A DNA stretch of 9,171 bases from Sphingomonadaceae bacterium (lineage in GTDB: Bacteria; Pseudomonadota; Alphaproteobacteria; Sphingomonadales; Sphingomonadaceae). Positions 1 to 6,186 of the stretch are shown here, one piece after another (the first letter of the stretch is position 1; every line of letters starts with the position of its first letter). The notes beneath the pieces are model-generated. The model was not told where the DNA came from, did not search any database, and was given only the letters and a program-made list of their open reading frames with translations. Location: assembly GCA_004282995.1 (NCBI GenBank), contig SHLU01000088.1:1-9171 (forward strand), written 5' to 3'. Position numbers and translations under genes: made by a program.

Positions 1-597
1 CCAGGGCAGACTGCCGCCGGTAACCGTTGTCGCCTGCGCCGCGGCAATAATGGCGCGGGGAAGTGCAGCCACCTCTTCAAGCTTACGTCGGACGGTCCCC
101 AGGGGCAGGTCGTCAAGTCGACTGTTGCCGACATCGCGCAGATCAACCCGGCGGGCGGCCAGTCCGGGATCGACGTCAATTTCGAATACGGCGATGTCGA
201 TGCCGCTGTAGAGATGCCGCAAGACCCGCGACAGGGCCGACATCGGCGGGTCGGATACGCCTTCGGTAAAAAATATCGACCACAGGCTTTGGAGCGGCCC
301 CTGGTCGAGTACCACCAGCCCCGATTGCGAGTTCATCCAGGTCTTCTGGAGGGCTATCCGGACCAGCCTTTGTAGGCTTTCCCGGCGCCAAATGGGCGTC
401 TTCAGAGCGAGAATCGCAAGAGCGAGCAACCAGCGCCAGTCAGCAAGGGTGCGCAGCGCCAGGAGGACATATTGCGGGACCGATTGTGTTCGCAACGCAC
501 GCGACAGGTCTTCGCGGCGCCTGAACTCGCCGGGCAATACCAGTCGATTGGTCAGGGTCGTCTTGCCTGCGCCGGGAAGACCGAACAATTCGACCAC
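1..597 (-). CDS. P-loop nucleotide-kinase-like protein, 3' end cut by window edge
   Basis: Reading the minus strand from about 636 to base 1 gives one open frame with good codon use and no stop, so the C-terminus lies outside the window. With GTG at 597 as start, 199 codons are present. Seen: a Walker A motif GLPGAGKTT at residues 6-14, directly after a beta-strand-like VELF. A hydrophobic strand ending LVVLDQGP (94-101) sits where deoxynucleoside/thymidylate-kinase-like proteins carry their Walker B or DxG motif. Near 136-155, a strand VFEIDVDPG is followed by an arginine-rich stretch (AARRVDLRD) that resembles a LID region. No signal peptide or membrane span is evident, so it is probably cytoplasmic. 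Start choice is uncertain: GTG 597 puts the P-loop at the usual N-terminal place but has no clear ribosome site; TTG 636 has a GGAG 11 bases upstream. There is no in-frame ATG before the upstream stop near 690. The substrate is unknown. It diverges from the next gene and lies beside an exopolysaccharide locus. Confidence 0.72.
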   Translation of the reverse strand, partial: MVELFGLPGAGKTTLTNRLVLPGEFRRREDLSRALRTQSVPQYVLLALRTLADWRWLLALAILALKTPIWRRESLQRLVRIALQKTWMNSQSGLVVLDQGPLQSLWSIFFTEGVSDPPMSALSRVLRHLYSGIDIAVFEIDVDPGLAARRVDLRDVGNSRLDDLPLGTVRRKLEEVAALPRAIIAAAQATTVTGGSLPW

Positions 598-855
598 TCG
601 CGTGGATCGGCAGGTAGAGGATGGTCTGGCAACCAAGAGGATGCTTGCTCCATGGTATGAGATCGATCGAGACGCGCTTTGGTTCTATGCGATGCCCGCT
701 CGCCGCGCCAACACCGCCGGGCACCTGCACTATTCCGGGACGGTCCCATTCGCAGCCGTTCGCAGGCATTCCCAAGCTGTTAAGGCCGGCGGACATGCAA
801 TTCGAGGCGGAGAAAGCCAATTCGACCAGGCGGACACAATCGAGAAACTGCGCGT
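598..855. other. Gap between two divergent P-loop genes
   Basis: About 260 bases separate the two divergent kinase-like genes. Several overlapping frames are open here, but none shows a recognisable domain. The frame of the minus-strand gene hits TAG at about 690, and the frame of the plus-strand gene hits TAA at 781-783. The region should hold the promoters for both genes, yet I could not find a convincing -35/-10 pair, operator palindrome or strong ribosome site. An ATG at 795 precedes the plus gene but is in another frame. The 5' ends of one or both genes may extend into this gap or may have decayed. Confidence 0.4.
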
Positions 856-1419
856 CTGGAGTACGCCGTTCCGGGCCGCCGTATATCGATTGTCGGCAGC
901 ACCGGCAGCGGCAAGACTTACCTGGCTCGCGAACTCGCGCGCAAGCTCGGCCTCCAGCACATCGAACTGGATGGAATGCGCCGCGGTTCTGAAAACGGCC
1001 AAACTCACGCCGCTCCCGCATTCGTACAATCGGTCGAACAAGCCGTGTCCGGCGACAGCTGGATTATCGACGGTCATTACCGTGCCATCCGGCATCTCGT
1101 TTGGCGCAGGGCGGACACTGTGATCCACCTCGATTACCCGCTGGTGCTGGTGGCGCGCCACCTGCTCAAGCGTTATCTAGCCGGTCGCTCAAACCTTGCC
1201 GATCGCGGTCGGGTGCATCCAGAACCGAGACCTGCGAGCTGGCGGCGACGGCTCGAGCGGCTCAGGAAAACCGTGACGGAACGCGGCGAATACGCGCAGG
1301 TTCTTGCCCAACCGGACTATTCCCATCTGCACCTGATCAAATTCCGCAGTCCCTCTGCCGCCTTCGCGTGGCTCGACGATCTATCGACGGCGAGCAAGGC
1401 ATTTAGCGCAACGCGATGA
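856..1419 (+). CDS. Adenylate-kinase-like / FlaR-like P-loop protein with no usual start codon
   Basis: The frame is open from 784 to the TGA at 1417-1419. Numbering from a CTG at 856 (187 aa): Walker A GSTGSGKTY at 14-22 with Lys20; an ELDGM strand around 37-41; WIIDGHY at 69-75, matching the W-x-x-D-G-N-Y signature of small adenylate-kinase-like proteins often annotated as topology modulation protein FlaR; then an ADTVIHLDYP strand ending at 95 and an arginine-rich LID-like stretch. The C-terminal part (EYAQVLAQPDYSHLHLIKFRSP) also fits this group, so the product is probably a cytoplasmic nucleotide-binding kinase of unknown substrate. No ATG, GTG or TTG occurs in frame between the stop at 781 and ATG 976, and a start at 976 would remove the P-loop. 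Candidates are CTG 856, ATA 883 and ATT 889; the gene may also have lost its true start. It overlaps the next gene by four bases (ATGA), which indicates translational coupling. Confidence 0.72.
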   Translation: MEYAVPGRRISIVGSTGSGKTYLARELARKLGLQHIELDGMRRGSENGQTHAAPAFVQSVEQAVSGDSWIIDGHYRAIRHLVWRRADTVIHLDYPLVLVARHLLKRYLAGRSNLADRGRVHPEPRPASWRRRLERLRKTVTERGEYAQVLAQPDYSHLHLIKFRSPSAAFAWLDDLSTASKAFSATR

Positions 1420-2279
1420 AGACGCGGGCTGTCCGGTCATTCTCTGTCTTAACCATGACCGTTCTCTCGATCGGTTGCGTACCTGCAGGCGGGGATTCGG
1501 CCGAGGATGCCGGCGAGAACCTCCAGCGCGAACGGAACGCTTTTCTTGCTCTCGAAACAGGGCCACTGCCAGAGGCCCAGACCCGTTGGAGCGAGCGGAC
1601 CTGGCGGGTAAACGCCGGTTCAGTGCAACACGGCGATCTTGCCTATGCAGTGCAGACCGACAAATCGGACGATGTCGTTCGCTTCGAATTGCGCGATAGC
1701 GACCGCGACCGGTCGCCAAACGATGCACCTTCGGTCAGGCGGGCCGAACTTTCTGGCAGCCTGTATGGCGACAAGCGCCGGCTGGCGAACGCGCTACCCT
1801 TGTGGGGTGCCATGTCCTTCCGCCACCATGCATGGACCGATCCCGACGCGATGCGGCAGCATACCGGCGGCGTTTACGGGCAGATTCACATGGGTTCGCA
1901 ATTCGGTGGATCGCCGGCACTGGCTTTCCGCCGCACACGCGATGGCCTGTTTCGCATCACCACACGCGGCCAGCATGATACCGGCGGCACCGTGCGGTAC
2001 GAAGCCCCGCTCTCTTTCGATGAAAGTCACGACCTGGTCTATCGACTGGTACTCCACCCAGTCCGGGGGAGCCTGGCTGTCTGGCTGGATGGCAAGCAGA
2101 TCATCAACACCAAAAATATCTCGATCGGGCATGAAAGCGCCCAATCCTATTGGAACCTGGGCCTGTATTTTTCCGGCGGGATAGATGGTCGTGTGATCGC
2201 GGAATATGCAAATCATCGCTATCCTTCGCCAGCTGCGCTCGCCCAGCGTGCAGCGCGGCCCGAGCCTTGGCCCCGCTGA
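1416..2279 (+). CDS. Polysaccharide-lyase-like lipoprotein (heparin lyase I / PL13-PL20-like fold)
   Basis: A 287-aa exported protein. The N-terminus is a type II signal peptide: MKTR basic start, hydrophobic core, and lipobox LSIGC with the acylated cysteine at residue 21. The mature part resembles the jelly-roll polysaccharide lyase family (Pfam Polysacc_lyase, related to heparin lyase I and glucuronan lyase). Matching features are RFELRDSD at 89-96, RRAEL at 108-112, a GQIH motif at 155-158 whose His158 is a candidate catalytic residue, AVWLDGKQI at 221-229 and YWNLGLYF at 245-252. The inferred role is beta-elimination cleavage of a uronic-acid-containing polymer in the periplasm or at the outer membrane, perhaps trimming the polymer made by this locus. 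The family call is by motif only; a non-catalytic sugar-binding lectin-like jelly roll (concanavalin-like) is the main alternative. The start ATG overlaps the stop of the previous gene; an AAGG lies 16 bases upstream, too far to act strongly, so coupling is likely. Confidence 0.7.
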   Translation: MKTRAVRSFSVLTMTVLSIGCVPAGGDSAEDAGENLQRERNAFLALETGPLPEAQTRWSERTWRVNAGSVQHGDLAYAVQTDKSDDVVRFELRDSDRDRSPNDAPSVRRAELSGSLYGDKRRLANALPLWGAMSFRHHAWTDPDAMRQHTGGVYGQIHMGSQFGGSPALAFRRTRDGLFRITTRGQHDTGGTVRYEAPLSFDESHDLVYRLVLHPVRGSLAVWLDGKQIINTKNISIGHESAQSYWNLGLYFSGGIDGRVIAEYANHRYPSPAALAQRAARPEPWPR

Positions 2280-2335
2280 CTGACAAAGCGGTACAGACAA
2301 GACACCCTGCCTCAACCGCTCCATTTAGAGACAGC

Positions 2336-2351
2336 CAGTTTTTCGAAACTG
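2336..2351 (+). terminator. Small hairpin with TTCG tetraloop
   Basis: CAGTTT, loop TTCG, AAACTG form a perfect 6-bp stem with a stable UUCG-type loop, 57 bases after the lyase-like gene stop. An alternative pairing GACAG/CTGTC uses the same flanks. No T-run follows, and the stem is AT-rich, so it is at best a weak terminator or an RNA-processing/attenuation element. It could also be chance. Confidence 0.25.
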
Positions 2352-2483
2352 TCAAAGCCTGTCGCGCGGCGTAACCCGTTAGCCACATTAGATAACGCAC
2401 CGGCGCAGCCAGCGCGACCGGGCGCGGCGATGCACCTCAAGGGCATCAATCCGCCCATCGCGCAAGCCGATGCGCAACGCGAC

Positions 2484-2490
2484 AGAAAGG
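2484..2490 (+). promoter_or_regulatory. Likely ribosome binding site that decides the sugar transferase start
   Basis: AGAAAGG lies 8 bases before ATG 2499 and 2 bases before ATG 2493. No comparable purine tract precedes ATG 2430, so 2499 is preferred. Confidence 0.4.
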
Positions 2491-2498
2491 CGATGAAC

Positions 2499-3353
2499 AT
2501 GGAGGGCAGCGATCCCGATCGGCATTTGGATGTTACCAGCCTCGATCAGGATGCGCCGGTCGATCGGATGGTCGAAGGGGAACGCCCTTTGTTCTTCGTC
2601 TCGGCAGATACGAGCGACGATCCGCTTGTCCAGGATCACTCCCCTCTGGCCCGTTCGCCCCGAGTGCATTCGGGCGATGTCATTCCCATGGATCGCCACC
2701 GGACTGGCTTGCGCAAGATCGCCATCCGCGAAGAATGGTCGACCAGTTTGCGGATTCTGAAACGGGCCTGCGATATCCTGGTCTCGTTGACCCTGATTGT
2801 TCTGCTGTCCCCCCTTATGCTGGCGATCGGATGCTTGCTGCTGGCGCAAGGCGGGCCGGTAGTTTTCCGGCAATTGCGGATCGGCAGGAACGGTGATCTG
2901 TTCAATTGCTACAAGTTTCGCACCATGCGAAGCGACGCTGACGCCATGCTGCGTAAACTGCTGGCCGAAAACCCGCGCATTCGCCTGGAATGGCGCCGAC
3001 GTCAGAAACTAACCGACGATCCGCGCGTCACTCGTTTCGGGCGCTTCATGCGCAAAACCAGTCTCGACGAAATTCCCCAGCTCGTGAACGTCCTCAAGGG
3101 CGAGATGAGCCTGGTGGGCCCGCGCCCGATCATTCCTACCGAGGCGACGCGCTATCGCGGATTTCTAGGCCACTATCTCGCCGTCAGGCCGGGACTCACC
3201 GGGCTGTGGCAGGTCAGTGGACGCAACGACACGACTTACCCGCGACGCGTCGCGCTCGATGTTGCCTATGTTCGCAATGCATCGCTTCGGCTGGATCTGG
3301 CCATTCTCCTGCGAACCGTGCCCGCCCTGCTCAAGACCCAAGGAGCGCGCTGA
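2499..3353 (+). CDS. Initiating sugar-1-phosphate transferase (polyprenol phosphoglycosyl transferase)
   Basis: A 284-aa bacterial sugar transferase (PF02397) that moves a hexose-1-phosphate from a UDP-sugar to undecaprenyl phosphate at the inner membrane, starting the repeat unit. Seen with numbering from 2499: KRACD at 88-92, a single hydrophobic segment at 93-116 (the re-entrant helix of monotopic enzymes), KFRTM at 139-143, the catalytic Asp-Glu pair at 190-191 within LDEIPQL, GEMSLVGPRP ending at 210, and WQVSGR at 237-242. All key motifs are intact. Unlike WbaP or Wca-type enzymes it has no four-helix N-terminal membrane domain; unlike minimal PglC-like enzymes it carries about 86 extra hydrophilic, Asp-rich residues with no recognised domain. 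The start could be ATG 2430 (307 aa) or 2493; 2499 is favoured by its ribosome site. The stop lies 2 bases before the next start. The sugar donor cannot be told from sequence. Confidence 0.9.
   Translation: MEGSDPDRHLDVTSLDQDAPVDRMVEGERPLFFVSADTSDDPLVQDHSPLARSPRVHSGDVIPMDRHRTGLRKIAIREEWSTSLRILKRACDILVSLTLIVLLSPLMLAIGCLLLAQGGPVVFRQLRIGRNGDLFNCYKFRTMRSDADAMLRKLLAENPRIRLEWRRRQKLTDDPRVTRFGRFMRKTSLDEIPQLVNVLKGEMSLVGPRPIIPTEATRYRGFLGHYLAVRPGLTGLWQVSGRNDTTYPRRVALDVAYVRNASLRLDLAILLRTVPALLKTQGAR
3340..3345 (+). promoter_or_regulatory. Ribosome binding site of the export lipoprotein gene
   Basis: AAGGAG lies 10 bases before ATG 3356, inside the last codons of the sugar transferase gene. It fixes the start of the export gene, although the frame stays open upstream to 2990. 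Confidence 0.65.
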
Positions 3354-3355
3354 AA

Positions 3356-4072
3356 ATGTCACGTCGGCCCCCTGCCTCCCAACCCCTGACCCACCGCTCC
3401 GCGAGGAACACGGGATTTGTCCTGGCCGCATGCGCCAGCCTTGCAGCCTGCGGCGTGCAGAGCCCGCTTCCCATGGGTGCCCAAGCCTATTCCGTCATCC
3501 CGGCCGCCAGCCCTTCACCCGCAGCTGCCGGCTATGTCCTCGGTGCCAATGACACCATCAGCCTGCGGGTCTTCAACGAGCCCGAATTGAGCTATGAATC
3601 GCTGCAGGTCGATCCGGCCGGCAATGTCTCGATCCCGCTGCTGGGGGCAGTCCGGGCCGAAGGACGCTCCCCAGAAGAGCTCAGTCGATATCTCGAAAGC
3701 GCGCTGACCCGTTATATTCATCGGCCGCAGGTTGCGATTGCGCTGGTCGAGTCCGGGCAGACAGTGACTGTCGAGGGAGCGGTCAACAAGCCCGGCGTTT
3801 TCCCGATCCGCGGCACCTCGACACTGATCGAGGCACTGGCCCTGGCGGAAAGCCCGACCCACATCGCCGCCAACGATCAGATCTTCGTATTTCGGACTAT
3901 CCACGGGCGCCGTGCAGGTGCCCGGTTCGACATCCGGCGTATCAGGGCCGGGATCGATCCCAACCCGGTTCTGCTGCCCGGCGATGAAGTCGTGGTAGGC
4001 TTTTCCGCCTTGAAGCAAGCGTGGCGCGAATATTTTGGCGCCCCGGTCTTCAACCTTTTCCGGATACTGTAG
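3356..4072 (+). CDS. wza: Polysaccharide export outer-membrane lipoprotein, Wza-type
   Basis: A 238-aa OPX-family protein that forms the outer-membrane export channel and docks onto the Wzc-type partner encoded next. Seen: a basic N-terminus and hydrophobic core ending in lipobox LAAC with acylated Cys32; the Poly_export domain (PF02563) at about 58-131, beginning YVLGANDTISL and including the typical VDPAGNVSIPLLG; then one SLBB domain at about 137-213 with VEGAVNKPGVFPI. It is clearly shorter than E. coli Wza (about 380 aa), having one SLBB domain instead of two. The last 22 residues (217-238) are aromatic and amphipathic (WREYF..VFNLF), which could form the membrane-crossing helix known from Wza; this is inference. 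ATG 3356 is chosen because it has AAGGAG 10 bases upstream and gives a proper signal peptide. Two bases separate it from each neighbour on both sides, consistent with one operon. The symbol is by function. Confidence 0.9.
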   Translation: MSRRPPASQPLTHRSARNTGFVLAACASLAACGVQSPLPMGAQAYSVIPAASPSPAAAGYVLGANDTISLRVFNEPELSYESLQVDPAGNVSIPLLGAVRAEGRSPEELSRYLESALTRYIHRPQVAIALVESGQTVTVEGAVNKPGVFPIRGTSTLIEALALAESPTHIAANDQIFVFRTIHGRRAGARFDIRRIRAGIDPNPVLLPGDEVVVGFSALKQAWREYFGAPVFNLFRIL

Positions 4073-4074
4073 CC

Positions 4075-6186
4075 ATGGAACGGACGGTAATCCCCGCCAT
4101 CGGGACGCGGGCGCTCGAAGCGCCGTCCATGATGCGCGCTGCGCCGCGATCGAATGCGGCCACACAAATGCGTGCGGTGCTATATCGCCAGCGTTTCGTG
4201 CTGCTTGGGTCATTGCTCGCGGCACTGGCGCTTGGGTTGCTGGCGGTCGTACTGCTGCCCAAGACCTACACAGCCTCGGCATCGGTCCAGCTCGAGCAGC
4301 AGACACCACAAATCATTGCCGCGCCCGGCCTCGATCCCGAGCCCGAGGACGCCAACCGATTCCTGCAAACGCAGCTTGACCGGGTTCACAGCAAGACCCT
4401 GGCGCTGGAAGTTGCCGAGATGATCCGCCTGTCTCAGATGCCGGCTGTCCAAGCCGCTCTCGGCCTTGAAAACCCGACCGAAGAGGAGATGCTCGAGACT
4501 TTGCGCGAGGGCGTGCTGGCGGACCTTGGTCTCAACACCCGCCTCGCGCAGATCTCCTTCACCAGCCGCAGCCCCAATGCCTCTGCACTCATTGCCAACG
4601 CCTACGCCGCAGCGCTGGTGGCGGACAATATCCGCGGCAAGGTGCAAACGTCGAACCAGGCACAGAAATACCTGCTCGAACAGCTCAACGATACCAAGAG
4701 CAAGCTGGAAGAATCGGAACGCCGGATGCTCGCCTACGCGCGCACCGCCGGCCTCACCAGCACGACTTCGGGTGAGGATACGCAAATAGGCTCGATGCCC
4801 GGCCAGCAGATCGATCAATTGTCGGCCTCTCTGGCTGCGGCGACGGCCCGGCGGATCGATGCGCAACAGGAATGGGCCCAGGTCCAGGGCGTCTCCGCCA
4901 GGACACTGCCGCAAGTGCAGGAAAACCGCGCCTACCAGGAACTGCTGGCCCGCAAGGCGCAATTGCAGGCCGACCTGGCGCAGGATCGCCAGCGTCACAC
5001 CGACGAATATCCGACCGTCGCCGCCACCAGGGTTCAGATTGATGAGCTCGAACGCGAGATCGCTGCGCTTGCCGGTAATATCAAGGCCTCGGTCCGACAG
5101 CGTTACCAGGCAGCCGCGCAACAGGAAGCTCAATTGCAGTCGACCATCGCCAGTTTGCGCGGCGAGGCCATGGCTGAACAAGAGCGCGGCGTCGGCTATA
5201 ATTCGCTCGAACGGCAGGTCGAAACCGATCGCATGGCCTATGACGGGCTGCTGCAACGCTACAAGGAAGTGTCTGCCGCGTCGGGTGCTCCATCGGCCAA
5301 CGTCATGCTGGTCGACCGCGCCGAACCACCGCTCGACCCAAGCTCGGCCCGGCCTGCATGGATCATGGCGCTGGCGTTGGTTCTGGGCATTATTGCAGGC
5401 ATGGCATTGGCTCTTCTCCGCGAAGCGATAAACCGCCCGATCCGCTCGCTCGACGATCTGGAAGGCGCGGCCGATCTCTCCGCGCTGGGCGCGGTACCTG
5501 CGCTGGCCAGAGGCAGCGACATGGCTGACGCGCTGCGGCAGTCCGACTCGCCCCAGTCCGAATCCTATAAGTCCATTGCTGCCGCCATGCGCCACTTTGG
5601 CGGTGCGGCCATGCCGCGTTCGATGCTGATCACCAGCACCAGCGCCAACGAAGGGAAGTCGAGCTCGGCCTGGGGTTTGGCCCGCGGGCTGCGCACGCTC
5701 GGCTACAGCGTCGTTGTGGTCCATGCCGATCTGCGCAATCCCAGCGCGGAACCCGGTCTGGCCGAGGCTTTGGCAGGGGAAGCCGATCTTACTTCACTGG
5801 CGCGGGTCAACCACCGCGCAGGCCTGGCTGCAATCGATGCCGGTCATGCCCGCGGCGACCTCGTCGCGCTGCTGGCCCCTGATCGTGTCCGGCCCGTGAT
5901 CGACAAGCTGCAATCCTTTGCCGACATTGTCCTGGTCGACGGGCCGCCGATCATGGGACTCGCCGATGCCGTACTGCTTGCCGAAAGCGTCGAAGCCGTG
6001 GTCATGGTGGTCGAGGCAAACCGGACCGACCCACAACATCTCGATGCCGCACTGGCGCGGCTTCCGGATACCGTTCCGGCCGCAGCGATCCTGACAAAAT
6101 ATGATGCCCGCCGCGCCGGCGCAGGCCAAAGCGCGGAAAGCTATTATAGCTATGGCAAGGGCAACTGGCACGCACACCTGACATGA
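4075..6186 (+). CDS. wzc: Wzc-type polysaccharide co-polymerase fused to tyrosine autokinase (PCP-2a)
   Basis: A 703-aa inner-membrane protein controlling chain length and export. Domains in order: cytoplasmic N-terminus; membrane helix at about 40-62; Wzz-like segment (KTYTASASVQLEQQ); a long periplasmic coiled-coil-rich region at about 130-400; a GNVR-like segment (ANVMLVDRAEPPLDP) next to membrane helix 429-448; then a cytoplasmic BY-kinase domain. In the kinase, Walker A is SANEGKSSS with Lys528, Walker A' reads VVVVHADLRNP with His550 where the family normally has Asp (Asp552 is kept), and Walker B is IVLVDGPP with Asp622. The C-terminal tail has a short tyrosine cluster, Y690, Y691 and Y693, the likely autophosphorylation site, fewer than in E. 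coli Wzc. No phosphatase gene is in the window. The start at ATG 4075 is 2 bases after the previous stop; ATG 4129 is an alternative. It overlaps the next gene by 4 bases. The role is certain; full kinase activity is less so. Confidence 0.92.
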   Translation: MERTVIPAIGTRALEAPSMMRAAPRSNAATQMRAVLYRQRFVLLGSLLAALALGLLAVVLLPKTYTASASVQLEQQTPQIIAAPGLDPEPEDANRFLQTQLDRVHSKTLALEVAEMIRLSQMPAVQAALGLENPTEEEMLETLREGVLADLGLNTRLAQISFTSRSPNASALIANAYAAALVADNIRGKVQTSNQAQKYLLEQLNDTKSKLEESERRMLAYARTAGLTSTTSGEDTQIGSMPGQQIDQLSASLAAATARRIDAQQEWAQVQGVSARTLPQVQENRAYQELLARKAQLQADLAQDRQRHTDEYPTVAATRVQIDELEREIAALAGNIKASVRQRYQAAAQQEAQLQSTIASLRGEAMAEQERGVGYNSLERQVETDRMAYDGLLQRYKEVSAASGAPSANVMLVDRAEPPLDPSSARPAWIMALALVLGIIAGMALALLREAINRPIRSLDDLEGAADLSALGAVPALARGSDMADALRQSDSPQSESYKSIAAAMRHFGGAAMPRSMLITSTSANEGKSSSAWGLARGLRTLGYSVVVVHADLRNPSAEPGLAEALAGEADLTSLARVNHRAGLAAIDAGHARGDLVALLAPDRVRPVIDKLQSFADIVLVDGPPIMGLADAVLLAESVEAVVMVVEANRTDPQHLDAALARLPDTVPAAAILTKYDARRAGAGQSAESYYSYGKGNWHAHLT

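Larger units (their letters stand above)
2280..2498 (+). promoter_or_regulatory. Intergenic leader before the polysaccharide operon
   Basis: This is the only sizeable gap in the plus-strand series, so the promoter of the four-gene export operon probably lies here. It is less GC-rich than its surroundings between about 2290 and 2400. A small hairpin sits at 2336-2351, and an AT-rich TTAGATAA lies at 2388-2395 that could serve as a -10, but I see no good -35 at the matching distance. The final 70 bases are in frame with the sugar transferase (an ATG at 2430) and could be coding if the longer start is used. No operator or riboswitch was recognised. Confidence 0.3.

Noticed and set aside
392..1123. 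A 243-codon plus-strand frame across the two kinase-like genes
   Set aside because: It overlaps both P-loop genes in other frames, has no domain, and has a composition typical of shadow frames.
440..1161. Long minus-strand frames opposite the FlaR-like gene (440-1021 and 730-1161)
   Set aside because: They lie opposite the plus-strand FlaR-like gene and the 5' part of the minus-strand kinase-like gene in the wrong frame; no recognisable motif.
2990..3355. N-terminal extension of the export lipoprotein frame upstream of 3356
   Set aside because: The extra residues overlap the sugar transferase gene, are Arg-rich and would bury the signal peptide; AAGGAG before ATG 3356 fixes the start.
4021..4074. 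Upstream start at 4021 for the Wzc-type protein
   Set aside because: It is a GTG inside the end of the export gene; ATG 4075 lies 2 bases after that gene's stop and fits the operon spacing.
4210..5724. A 504-codon open frame on the minus strand antisense to the wzc-type gene
   Set aside because: Its translation is rich in Arg, Gly, Gln and Leu with no domain, and it lies wholly opposite a gene with clear family motifs. Long antisense frames are expected in GC-rich DNA with strong codon bias.
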